Below, piece by piece: positions 26,396-34,508 of a DNA stretch of 64,000 nucleotides. Within the stretch, counting starts at the first letter, position 1. Each line of letters starts with the position of its first letter. The position numbers and the translations under genes were made by a program. The notes below the pieces were generated by a model. That model ran no database searches. It saw only the letters and a program-made list of their open reading frames with translations, and had not been told where the DNA came from. The stretch lies in NCBI GenBank assembly GCA_035651655.1, contig DASRFG010000006.1, positions 62,001 to 126,000 of the forward strand, written 5' to 3'. Source of the stretch: Terriglobales bacterium. GTDB lineage: Bacteria > Acidobacteriota > Terriglobia > Terriglobales > Acidobacteriaceae.

Positions 26396-26423
26396 GGTTA
26401 TGTATCAGTAGGGTTATGTATCA
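26392..26423. repeat. Perfect 16-bp tandem duplication
   Basis: GTAGGGTTATGTATCA occurs twice in direct succession (26392-26407 and 26408-26423). The first copy contains the stop codon of the phosphatidyltransferase gene. It looks like a recent slippage or duplication event. Confidence 0.85.
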
Positions 26424-26456
26424 GAAGTTCGAATATAACAATCCAGTGAGGAAAAT

Positions 26457-26717
26457 ATGACTAAATTGGTAAACGCATTTCTGGTTTTGGTGCTTGCATT
26501 GGGGGTTGGCGTGGGCGCATTTGCTCAAGAGACAACCAGCACGGACACGGGCGTAAAAGGCGACATGAAAGAAGCTGGCCACGCTACCAAGAGAGCAGCG
26601 AAAAAAGTTGGCCACAAGACCAAGCATACGGCCAAGAAAATCGTCCACAAGGGCGCGAAAAAGACCCGGCAGGGTGCCGCAAAGACCGAGGAGAAAACCG
26701 AAACTGCTCCGCAGTAG
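26457..26717 (+). CDS. Small secreted Lys/Ala-rich protein
   Basis: 86 residues. A signal peptide (FLVLVLALGVGVGAFAQ) is followed by a mature chain of about 62 residues that is mostly Lys, Ala, Thr, Gly and His (GHATKRAAKKVGHKTKHTAK and on). The AGTGAGGAAAAT leader before the ATG is a usable ribosome site. No family is recognised. The basic repeats resemble histone-tail-like or cell-surface charge-balancing peptides; the role is unknown. Confidence 0.7.
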   Translation: MTKLVNAFLVLVLALGVGVGAFAQETTSTDTGVKGDMKEAGHATKRAAKKVGHKTKHTAKKIVHKGAKKTRQGAAKTEEKTETAPQ

Positions 26718-26811
26718 CGGCTGGTTCCTTCCCTGCGATTCCCAAAGAACGTGTAGCGCGGCGATGCTAGACTGTGCAACTCGTCTTCCTATGGCTGCGC
26801 TCTGAGTACCG

Positions 26812-27717
26812 GTGGGCATGGATCCAGTCCTGGTGGTTCATGGTGGTGGTTGGGCAATCCCCGACGAGATGGTAGACGACCATCTGCATGGCATCGGTAA
26901 GGCGCTGGGGGCAGGATGGGAAGTATTGCATCGCGGCGGCTCCGCTCTGGACGCGGTCGAGCAGGCAGTTGTCATCATGGAAGACGATGAAGCCTTCGAC
27001 GCCGGCCGTGGCAGCTTCTTAAATCGCGATGGCCGCGTTCAGCTCGACGCTCTCATGATGGACGGCGCCACTTTGCGGGCCGGCGGGGTGGGATGCGTGG
27101 AGCACATCCGCAATCCAATTCGGGCGGCGCGCAAAGTTCTGGATGAGAGTCCGCACGTTTATCTGGTCTGCGAGGGCGCCGAACGTTTTGCCGAACAGCA
27201 CGGCATCCCGCGGTGCCGCAATGAGGACCTGGTGATTCCGCGAGAGGTTGAGCGTTTGCGGCAGGTCCAGTCCAGCACCAGCGCCGAATCCACCTTCTCT
27301 GCGTCTCATGACACGGTTGGGGCGGTGGCTCTGGATCAGCGCGGTAACCTGGCTGCGGCTACCTCGACCGGCGGCACCCTGAACAAAACGCCTGGCCGTG
27401 TCGGCGACTCTTCCTTGATTGGCTGCGGCTGCTATGCGGACAATCAAACTGCCGCCGCATCGACCACTGGCTGGGGCGAGCCCATCATGAAGCTTGTATT
27501 GGCGAAATGGGCAACCGACCGAGTTGGGGGCTACGTCGCTGCGCCCCAGGCCGCGGCTGATGCGATCAAATATCTCCAATCCCGCTTAAACGGGCACGGT
27601 GGCATCATCCTTTTGGATCCCCATGGACGGTGCGGCATTGCCCACAACACTCCGCGAATGGCTTGGGGCGCCGCAACGGTGGCGAAACAAGAATGCGGCA
27701 TCACAAGGAATACCTAG
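26812..27717 (+). CDS. Isoaspartyl peptidase / plant-type L-asparaginase
   Basis: 301 residues, Ntn hydrolase. Autocleavage makes the nucleophile Thr168 (HDTVGAVALD). The subunit before it has VVHGGGWAIP, GSALDAVEQAV and FDAGRGSFLNRDG; the one after it has STGGTLNKTPGRVGDSSLIG, close to IaaA. It hydrolyses beta-aspartyl dipeptides and asparagine in the cytoplasm. Starts are GTG 26812 or ATG 26818. The gene stands ahead of the TonB-dependent receptor but is separated by about 195 nt. Confidence 0.9.
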   Translation: MGMDPVLVVHGGGWAIPDEMVDDHLHGIGKALGAGWEVLHRGGSALDAVEQAVVIMEDDEAFDAGRGSFLNRDGRVQLDALMMDGATLRAGGVGCVEHIRNPIRAARKVLDESPHVYLVCEGAERFAEQHGIPRCRNEDLVIPREVERLRQVQSSTSAESTFSASHDTVGAVALDQRGNLAAATSTGGTLNKTPGRVGDSSLIGCGCYADNQTAAASTTGWGEPIMKLVLAKWATDRVGGYVAAPQAAADAIKYLQSRLNGHGGIILLDPHGRCGIAHNTPRMAWGAATVAKQECGITRNT

Positions 27718-27778
27718 TGCACTGCAGCCAATAGTGCCTGTCTGGCTGTCCCATTTCTAGACTACCCTTCGGAAATAC

Positions 27779-27807
27779 TTGCTTTCATGCCTTTCCTGAT
27801 GTAAAAA
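27779..27807 (+). promoter_or_regulatory. Possible promoter for the TonB-dependent receptor
   Basis: -35-like TTGCTT, a 17-bp spacer and a weak -10 TAAAAA, about 106 nt before the receptor start. Confidence 0.3.
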
Positions 27808-27912
27808 CTGCGGGAAATCAACCCTTTGCCGATTGCTGTTTGCCGCCCCCGAGTGCCACTTCTCGAGGACGGGTCCTGTCAGCCGGTGTACCACCCTAAT
27901 GAGGAGTGCCCG

Positions 27913-30900
27913 ATGAAAAACCTGGTGAAGCTCGTTTGCGTGACAAGTGTGTTGGCTGTGCTTGCGATATCGGCGGCGGCGCAGTCGGCCGCCACGGCAG
28001 AACTGCATATTTTGGTCAAGGACCAGAACGGTGCGCTGGTGAATAACGCCACCGTGTCGGCGCTGAATCAAGCCCAGAGCTTCACTCGCCGCAGCGGCAG
28101 CAGCTCCAATGGCGAATATCAATTTGCGTTCCTACCACCCGGTCAATACACAATTACGGTGGAGGCGCCAGGATTTGCCAAGTTCTTAGGTCGTGACGTC
28201 ATCGTCACCGTAGGTCAATTGGCTACATTGCCGGTTACGTTACGGGTAGCGGGTACAGCTGAAACCGTAGAAGTCTCAAGCGAGGCCGAGCTGGTCGAGA
28301 CCCAGCGCACCTCCTCGACCACCACCATTGATCAGCGAAGAATTGACAATCTCCCCATCAACGGGCGGAACTACATCAACTTTGCCCTCACCGATTCGCA
28401 GATCGCACGCGATACGGCTCCAAGTATCGGAGCGGCGCCCACATCTGGTTTGAACTTTGGCGGCCAGCGCGCCCGTCAAAATCTGGTGAATGTGGATGGC
28501 GCGGACGCGGTGGATAATTCGGTGAACGGCATTCGTTCTACGGTTTCGCAGGAGGCGGTGCAGGAGTTTCAAATTATCAAGAATAGCTATTCGGCAGAAT
28601 ACGGTCGCGCCTCGGGCGGGGTGGTAAACATTATTACTCGCTCTGGCTCGAATGCATTCCACGGTAACGTATTCGGGTTCTTACGGAATCGCAATCTTCA
28701 GGCTGTCAATCCTTTCAGCAATGTCTCCGATCCCGCTTACACCCGGGTGCAGGCTGGCCTTACCTTGGGTGGACCGATCAAGAAAGACAAGACGTTTTAC
28801 TTTTTCTCTTATGAGACAACGCGCCGCCGAGAAACCGGTTTCTCCAACATCGGCGCCAACAACTTCGGGTTCGTGCCCTTTGATACGACTTTGGTGGGCC
28901 AGCCGTTTGGGACCTTGCTTCTAACACAGGAACAGGTGGCCTTCTTAACCAACCCTGCAACCATAGCGATGGAGAAGGCGTCGCCAGCGTTCGCCATGGC
29001 GGTGGCACAGTACACAGGCCTGGCAGGAGGCTCCGCAGCAGTAGCGCTAAATGGCGCCTTGCCGGCATCCCTGGGCGGTTTTCCTGTATTTCCTACCAGT
29101 AACGCCCTCTTGCCAAGTTCTTTCGTACCGCTCAACTCAATCGTGGGAAATTACCCCATCTCGGAGGGAACAAGCCTCTATTCGCTGCGGCTGGACCATC
29201 GTTTAACCAACTCCCAGCAGGTATCGTTGCGCGGGAACGTCAGCCCCAGCACGACCACGGGTATTCAGGTGAATGCGCAGGGACCGCAGAACTTCGGTCA
29301 GAATGCGTTTTCGCGCACTTCGGAGCAAACCTACCGAGATGTTACCGTCGCCGGACAGGACACCTGGACGCTGGGCGCAAACAAAGTGAACGAATTCCGC
29401 TTTCAGTACGCCCGCCGGGGCTTACTCTACAACTTCTCGCACGCGCCTGGTGGCGGCAGTGTGGCCGTCAACATCCCCGGATTCGCGTTCTTCGGACGAG
29501 AACCATTTTCCTTTGTAGACCGCACTGAGCAGCGTTATCAGGCCACTGATAATTTTTCATGGATCCACGGGAACCACAGTCTGCGGTTCGGGCTTGATGG
29601 TAACTTCATCCCCTTGACCGCGAACTTCACCGTCAATTTCGGTGGAGTCTATAACTTCGGTGCCGTGAACCCGTTTCCGCAGCCCTTCCCGGCTTTCTCG
29701 GCTGTGCAGGCATACGGCGCAGGGCTTCCCTCAAACTTCATTCAGGGTGTAGGCAATCCTCACGACGCGTTTACCAATGTCCCGCTCGGCGGATTCATTC
29801 AAGATAGTTGGCGTTTGCGTCCCAACCTCACGCTGAATTATGGGGTACGTTACGAAGTAGAGCTGACGCCCACCTTTGCCGCCATTAATCCGCTCTCCCA
29901 AGCCGCGCAGAATTCGTTGGGGATCACCCAGGGCATTCCCCGCGATACCAATAACGTTGCGCCTCGCCTCGGAATAGCTTGGGATCCAGGCAAGGATGGG
30001 AAAACCGTCGTCCGTGCATCTTACGGGCTTTTCTATGATCACCCGCTGCTGGCTTTAGCCTTCGATTCTGACGTAGCCGATGCGGCTCAGGCGCCGCAGA
30101 TGGTCTTGTTTGGTGGCGCACCATGCACTGCCGCCAGTACGCCGAGCCCGTTGAACATGAACGCGGCGAATACCTTTCAGGGGACCCTCGGAAATGCCAA
30201 CTGTACCCCGCCAGGTTTCGCGCAGGCCACAAACTATTTGGCCGGACAGCAGCGCTTCAATCCGACGCCGAACGCGCCCTCTGCTTTCGTTGGGCAGCAA
30301 TATCTGGCTGCCGGCATACCGCTGGTGGTGCAGCCATTTGGTTTCCCAACGTCCGCTAACTTTCAGTATCCCTATTCCAACCAGGCAAATCTGACCATCG
30401 AGCGCGACTTAGGTCACGATTTTGCCCTTAGCCTGCAGTACAACTTCAATGGCGGCCGGCATCTGAACCGCCCCATTAATGCCAACGCGGTCCGGTCTGA
30501 TCTGCTCATACGGAACTGGCAGGTTGCGGCCGCCGCAGGCGATCCAGCAGCAGTTGGGGGAGGCGGCGCCGCACCGCTCTTGGTGGGGTCCTCGGGCGCG
30601 CCGTGCGGAGTGGACATGAATCCCGGCCCATTCGCCGGGCAGCCTTGGGTGAGTGCCGCCCTGGTCAGCTTCTTCCGGCCCTCTGGTTTGAATCCGTCAT
30701 TGGCACGCGGCCTTATTGCCCAAGGAGGAGCTGGTTGCGTCCAATTGGCGCAACAGATCTTGTCCGCAGAGGGACTCAACAGTACCTGCGATCCCCTGAG
30801 CCTCTCCGGCTGCATCCCGTTCAGCGATATGCCGGCAAACTTTTCCAATGGCAGTTCTGTTTATCACGGCTTTACCGCCAATCTGAAGAAGCGGTTTAGC

Positions 30901-31563
30901 GATCATTACGAATTCCTGATTTCCTACACCTACTCCCACGCGATTGACGACTCCACTGACCTCGAGTCTCCCTTATCTCCGCAGGACAATTACCGCCCCA
31001 ACCTGGATCGCTCGACGTCACTCTTTGACCAGCGCCACCGGTTCGTTTTCAGCGGCATGTATCAGACCGGCAGGGTGAGTGGTGATTCAGTCTGGAGCAA
31101 GGTTGCCAGCAATTGGACCTTTGCGCCCATCATCGAGGCCGGTGCCGGTCGGCCGTTCAATATCATCGTGGGCTCTGATCGCAATTTTGATTTTGGTACC
31201 ACCACTGACCGGCCACTTACGGTCGGAAGCGGCGCCCCGCCCAATGCGTGCGGCGACTCCGCTATGGCATCGTCTTTCTCACCCACTGGATTCCTTCAGC
31301 CCGCTTGTTTCTTGAGTGGCACACTTACCGGCAACCTGTCTCGCAACGCCGGAGTACGTCCGATGACTCTATTTACTGACATGCGGATAGCGCGCCGTAT
31401 ACAGCTGGGTGAGCGTCTGGCACTGGACGGTATGGTTGACGTATTCAACTTTATCAACCGGTTCAACGTGGCGGATGTGAACCCGTTGTGGAGTGATGCT
31501 GGGCGTCCCACAGCGGCTTTTGATCCTCGGCAGTTTCAGTTGGCGCTGAAGCTTTCGTGGTGA
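27913..31563 (+). CDS. Oar-like TonB-dependent receptor
   Basis: 1216 residues from the ATG at 27913, with GAGGAG 7 nt ahead; an ATG 87 nt upstream has no signal peptide. A signal peptide (LVKLVCVTSVLAVLAISAAAQ) comes first, then a carboxypeptidase-regulatory-like fold of about 90 residues (ILVKDQNGALVNNATVSAL to GQYTITVEAPGF) and a plug domain (NLPINGRNYINFALT, VDGADAVDNSVNG, YSAEYGRASGGVVNIITRSG). A large barrel ends FQLALKLSW with a terminal aromatic residue. It belongs to the very large acidobacterial family usually called TonB-dependent receptor/Oar; its ligand is unknown. Confidence 0.93.
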   Translation: MKNLVKLVCVTSVLAVLAISAAAQSAATAELHILVKDQNGALVNNATVSALNQAQSFTRRSGSSSNGEYQFAFLPPGQYTITVEAPGFAKFLGRDVIVTVGQLATLPVTLRVAGTAETVEVSSEAELVETQRTSSTTTIDQRRIDNLPINGRNYINFALTDSQIARDTAPSIGAAPTSGLNFGGQRARQNLVNVDGADAVDNSVNGIRSTVSQEAVQEFQIIKNSYSAEYGRASGGVVNIITRSGSNAFHGNVFGFLRNRNLQAVNPFSNVSDPAYTRVQAGLTLGGPIKKDKTFYFFSYETTRRRETGFSNIGANNFGFVPFDTTLVGQPFGTLLLTQEQVAFLTNPATIAMEKASPAFAMAVAQYTGLAGGSAAVALNGALPASLGGFPVFPTSNALLPSSFVPLNSIVGNYPISEGTSLYSLRLDHRLTNSQQVSLRGNVSPSTTTGIQVNAQGPQNFGQNAFSRTSEQTYRDVTVAGQDTWTLGANKVNEFRFQYARRGLLYNFSHAPGGGSVAVNIPGFAFFGREPFSFVDRTEQRYQATDNFSWIHGNHSLRFGLDGNFIPLTANFTVNFGGVYNFGAVNPFPQPFPAFSAVQAYGAGLPSNFIQGVGNPHDAFTNVPLGGFIQDSWRLRPNLTLNYGVRYEVELTPTFAAINPLSQAAQNSLGITQGIPRDTNNVAPRLGIAWDPGKDGKTVVRASYGLFYDHPLLALAFDSDVADAAQAPQMVLFGGAPCTAASTPSPLNMNAANTFQGTLGNANCTPPGFAQATNYLAGQQRFNPTPNAPSAFVGQQYLAAGIPLVVQPFGFPTSANFQYPYSNQANLTIERDLGHDFALSLQYNFNGGRHLNRPINANAVRSDLLIRNWQVAAAAGDPAAVGGGGAAPLLVGSSGAPCGVDMNPGPFAGQPWVSAALVSFFRPSGLNPSLARGLIAQGGAGCVQLAQQILSAEGLNSTCDPLSLSGCIPFSDMPANFSNGSSVYHGFTANLKKRFSDHYEFLISYTYSHAIDDSTDLESPLSPQDNYRPNLDRSTSLFDQRHRFVFSGMYQTGRVSGDSVWSKVASNWTFAPIIEAGAGRPFNIIVGSDRNFDFGTTTDRPLTVGSGAPPNACGDSAMASSFSPTGFLQPACFLSGTLTGNLSRNAGVRPMTLFTDMRIARRIQLGERLALDGMVDVFNFINRFNVADVNPLWSDAGRPTAAFDPRQFQLALKLSW

Positions 31564-31661
31564 GCGTTGAAGCCGAGGGGCGGGTGGGGCGCAGTCCTCG
31601 CGCCTTCCCCGAAAGCCGCGTACACGTCCCAACGTAAGGTTACCCTAGTACCTAGGTTTCA

Positions 31662-31691
31662 TTGACCCATCAAAAATTTCCATAGTAGGAT
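31662..31691 (+). promoter_or_regulatory. Possible promoter for the mltD-like gene
   Basis: TTGACC, an 18-bp spacer and TAGGAT, about 61 nt before the ATG at 31753. Confidence 0.4.
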
Positions 31692-31752
31692 TCCAGAGAT
31701 CCCGAAATTCGCATCCCAAATCAAGGCTGGACCGGCTAAGTCCAATAGGCGC

Positions 31753-33693
31753 ATGCAGATTCCGAAACCTAAGTGTTGGACGGCGGTAGTCGCTGCCTTG
31801 GTCCTGAGCATTACTGGCTGCCAGAGCGCTAAGAAGCCAATGGCTGTGGCGCCGGCGGAGCCTGCCCCACCCACGCTGACCCCAAAATCCGCCAAGGTAG
31901 CCAGAACCAACAAGTCCACAAAGGCAGTCAAAGCAGAATCACAACGGCCCAGAATTGAGGAAGAACCAAAACAGCAATCGCAATCCGATGCAATCGACAA
32001 TCTGGTTGCCGCAGCCGACAAACAATATGAGGCAGGGCAAGCACAGTATTCCGCTGGCCGCACCGACGCGGCAAAAAGCAATTTCGACCGTGCCTTTGAT
32101 CTGCTCGCCGGAGCCCCCACTGGGGCGGGTTCCGATCCACGAGTTCAAAACGAGTTCGACAAAATCGTTGACGGAGTGAATAGCCTTGAACTTACAGGGC
32201 TGAAGCAGGCCGATGCGGTCCCAGAGCAGCAAAAGTCCGAACCTGCGCCCATTGACGAAGCCAACGAGGTTACATTTCCGGTTGATCCGAACATAAAGGC
32301 CAAAGCCGAAGCCGAGGTCCGCAAGACCCATTCCGACCTGCCTCTTATGCTCAACGATACCGTCGCCAGTTACATTAATTACTACTCCACTCGGGGACGG
32401 GACGTTTTGGAGCGCGCTCTCACGCGCGCGGGTCTGTACCAGGACATGATCTCTCGCGTTTTGAAAGAGGAAGGCGTTCCTCAGGACTTAATTTACCTGG
32501 CCGAAGCAGAGTCGGGATTTCGTCCCTTGGCCCTCTCGCGTGCGGGCGCACGCGGGATGTGGCAGTTCATTTCCGCTCGCGCTCGCGGATATGGCCTAAG
32601 GCGTGACGCCTGGGTTGACGAGCGCCAGGATCCGGAGAAATCAACCCGGGCTGCTGCCCGTCACCTGAAGGATCTTTATAACCAGTTCGGCGACTGGTAC
32701 TTGGCAATGGCTGCCTACAACTCGGGTCCGCTGACGGTGCAGCATGCCGTCAGGCGCACTGGCTATGCTGATTTCTGGCAGCTCTATCGGCGTGGCGTGC
32801 TGCCCAAAGAGACGCGGAATTACGTTCCCATCATCTTGGCGGTCACCATTATGGCCAAGAATCCCGCCCAGTACGGTTTGGACGAAATCATTCCCGACAA
32901 ACCTCTGGAAGTGGACCGGCTGACAATTGATTATCCCGTGGATCTTCGCCTGGTGGCACAGTGCGTGGACTCTACCCTGCAGAACCTGCAGGAGCTCAAT
33001 CCCAGTTTGTTGCGGACGGTCAGCCCGAAGCAGGGCGGATATGAACTCCATCTACCTCTCGGAACCGCCGACAAGTATCAAGCCGCTATCGCTGCCATAC
33101 CGCGCGACATGCGAGTGTGGTGGCGCTACCACAAGGTGGCCCCCGCGGATACGCTGAGCGGCATCGCTCGCAATTATCGGGTGACCAGCAAGGCGATTCT
33201 CGACGTCAATCATCTGCAAGCCGATGAGCTTAAAGCGGAAAGCAAGGTGATTATTCCAATTGCACCCGGACATCGCGTGCCGGGTGAAGAAGTTGTCTAT
33301 TCTCGCCACGGGACTCGTTACCGCGTCAGAAGGGGCGACACCATAGCCTCCATTGCCAGTGATTTCGGTGTTCCCGCCGAACGCATACGTCGCTGGAATC
33401 GGTTACGCGGCGACCGTGTTCGGTCCGGACGACTGCTGGTCATTCATTTGCCGGTTTCACCTGGGCAGGAGATCGCGCCATCCCGCACAAAATCGTCCAA
33501 ATCAAAGTCCGCCAGCAAGATACGAACTGTGAGCTCGAGTGCTCGGGTGCTCCATAAAGTCCAACGCGGCGAAACCCTCTACAGCATCGCAAGCACCTAC
33601 AACACCACGGTTGAGGCACTTCGGCGCGACAACCACAAAGTGGCCTCCAACCTTCGCGCTGGCGACGTGCTGGTTATAAACCAATCGCGTTAA
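31753..33693 (+). CDS. mltD: MltD-like lytic transglycosylase lipoprotein with three LysM
   Basis: 646 residues. The lipobox ITGC (Cys23) marks an outer-membrane lipoprotein. An N-terminal helical spacer of about 200 residues (AIDNLVAAADKQYEAGQAQY region) comes before the SLT domain, with VPQDLIYLAEAESGFRPLA (catalytic Glu253) and RGMWQFI, AMAAYNSGP and TRNYVPIILA. Three LysM modules follow: near 445-490 (KVAPADTLSGIARNYRVTS), 505-550 (YRVRRGDTIASIASDFGV) and 597-645 (HKVQRGETLYSIASTYNTT), which bind peptidoglycan. The enzyme cuts glycan strands to 1,6-anhydroMurNAc ends. Confidence 0.93.
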   Translation: MQIPKPKCWTAVVAALVLSITGCQSAKKPMAVAPAEPAPPTLTPKSAKVARTNKSTKAVKAESQRPRIEEEPKQQSQSDAIDNLVAAADKQYEAGQAQYSAGRTDAAKSNFDRAFDLLAGAPTGAGSDPRVQNEFDKIVDGVNSLELTGLKQADAVPEQQKSEPAPIDEANEVTFPVDPNIKAKAEAEVRKTHSDLPLMLNDTVASYINYYSTRGRDVLERALTRAGLYQDMISRVLKEEGVPQDLIYLAEAESGFRPLALSRAGARGMWQFISARARGYGLRRDAWVDERQDPEKSTRAAARHLKDLYNQFGDWYLAMAAYNSGPLTVQHAVRRTGYADFWQLYRRGVLPKETRNYVPIILAVTIMAKNPAQYGLDEIIPDKPLEVDRLTIDYPVDLRLVAQCVDSTLQNLQELNPSLLRTVSPKQGGYELHLPLGTADKYQAAIAAIPRDMRVWWRYHKVAPADTLSGIARNYRVTSKAILDVNHLQADELKAESKVIIPIAPGHRVPGEEVVYSRHGTRYRVRRGDTIASIASDFGVPAERIRRWNRLRGDRVRSGRLLVIHLPVSPGQEIAPSRTKSSKSKSASKIRTVSSSARVLHKVQRGETLYSIASTYNTTVEALRRDNHKVASNLRAGDVLVINQSR

Positions 33694-33813
33694 GCCACCA
33701 ACCGCCACCCCAAATTTGCGCAGTCTTCACTTGCAGACGCTGCCGCTCCGGCGGGTGTAATATTCTTGGGCGCGCAACGCTTGCAGCATGTGTCCTGTCA
33801 CTTGAAATCGTTG

Positions 33814-33822
33814 TGCTATAAT
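33814..33822 (+). promoter_or_regulatory. Extended -10 promoter for the histone-like gene
   Basis: TGC-TATAAT, an extended -10 with a perfect hexamer at 33817-33822 and no clear -35. The start point would be near 33829, giving a leader of about 140 nt to the ATG at 33972. Confidence 0.55.
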
Positions 33823-33971
33823 CGCGCGCCATTTGCGGGACCGTGGAGCAGGGGCAAGCTTTTTCGTATGTTGAATTGATCTTGGGCAATACGCAGCAGC
33901 GTAGGTCTGGCAATTCTTTTATTTTTTGCAAAATTGAGTCTCGATCAGAGACCGGAGAGATCGGAGGCAAC

Positions 33972-34424
33972 ATGCTATCGGACGATGTGACGTTGTACGG
34001 GCGTGATGACGATATGGACGAATTCGGCGACACCGGTTCGTATGGCGAATCTCTGGAAGAAGATTACGAAGAGGAAGAGGAAGAAGAAGAGGAACCAGGT
34101 GGATCGTCTGTATCCACTGGTTCAATGCCATCCCAACCGGCGAGCGATATCGAATCCGGAGGCGGAGGACGTGGCTCCGGTGGCGGTGGCGGCGGAGCAC
34201 GTAAGGCACCGGCCAGAAAGTCTGCCCCCAAGAAGGCCGCCAAGAAACAGAGCTCCGCGCGAAAATCCACTCGTAGCCGTTCCACTGCGCGCAAAGGGAG
34301 GGCGGCCAAAGCTCGCGGCAAGAAGCGTGGCGGGAAAAAAGCCGCTAAGAAATCCAGCTCGCGAAAGGGTAAGCGCTCCAGTGCGCGCAAACGGAAGCCC
34401 GCGCGCGGCAAACGCCGGCGCTAA
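33972..34424 (+). CDS. Histone H1-like protein with acidic head and basic tail
   Basis: 150 residues from the ATG at 33972, with GGAGG 4 nt ahead; a longer frame from 33843 has no such site. Residues 1-41 are strongly acidic and end in nine Glu in a row (33-41). A Ser/Gly-rich hinge (42-76) includes GGGG runs, and 77-150 are almost wholly Lys, Arg, Ala and Ser (ARKSAPKKAAKKQ, KGKRSSARKRKPARGKRRR). The tail resembles eukaryotic H1 C-termini and bacterial H1-like proteins (Hc1, BpH1). DNA binding is inferred from composition. Whether the acidic head masks the tail is open. Confidence 0.85.
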   Translation: MLSDDVTLYGRDDDMDEFGDTGSYGESLEEDYEEEEEEEEEPGGSSVSTGSMPSQPASDIESGGGGRGSGGGGGGARKAPARKSAPKKAAKKQSSARKSTRSRSTARKGRAAKARGKKRGGKKAAKKSSSRKGKRSSARKRKPARGKRRR

Positions 34425-34442
34425 ATCCTTCCCAAAAACATC

Positions 34443-34475
34443 CGGCGGGCTGCCGACGTCTCCAGCAGCCCGCCG
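34443..34475. terminator. Strong hairpin between convergent genes
   Basis: Perfect 11-bp inverted repeat CGGCGGGCTGC/GCAGCCCGCCG with an 11-nt loop, between the histone-like gene (ends 34424) and the OmpA-like gene (ends 34509). A short AATTTATTT follows on the + strand. Likely a bidirectional terminator. Confidence 0.8.
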
Positions 34476-34508
34476 AATTTATTTCCGTTGCCCATCGCTG
34501 CGCACGAG

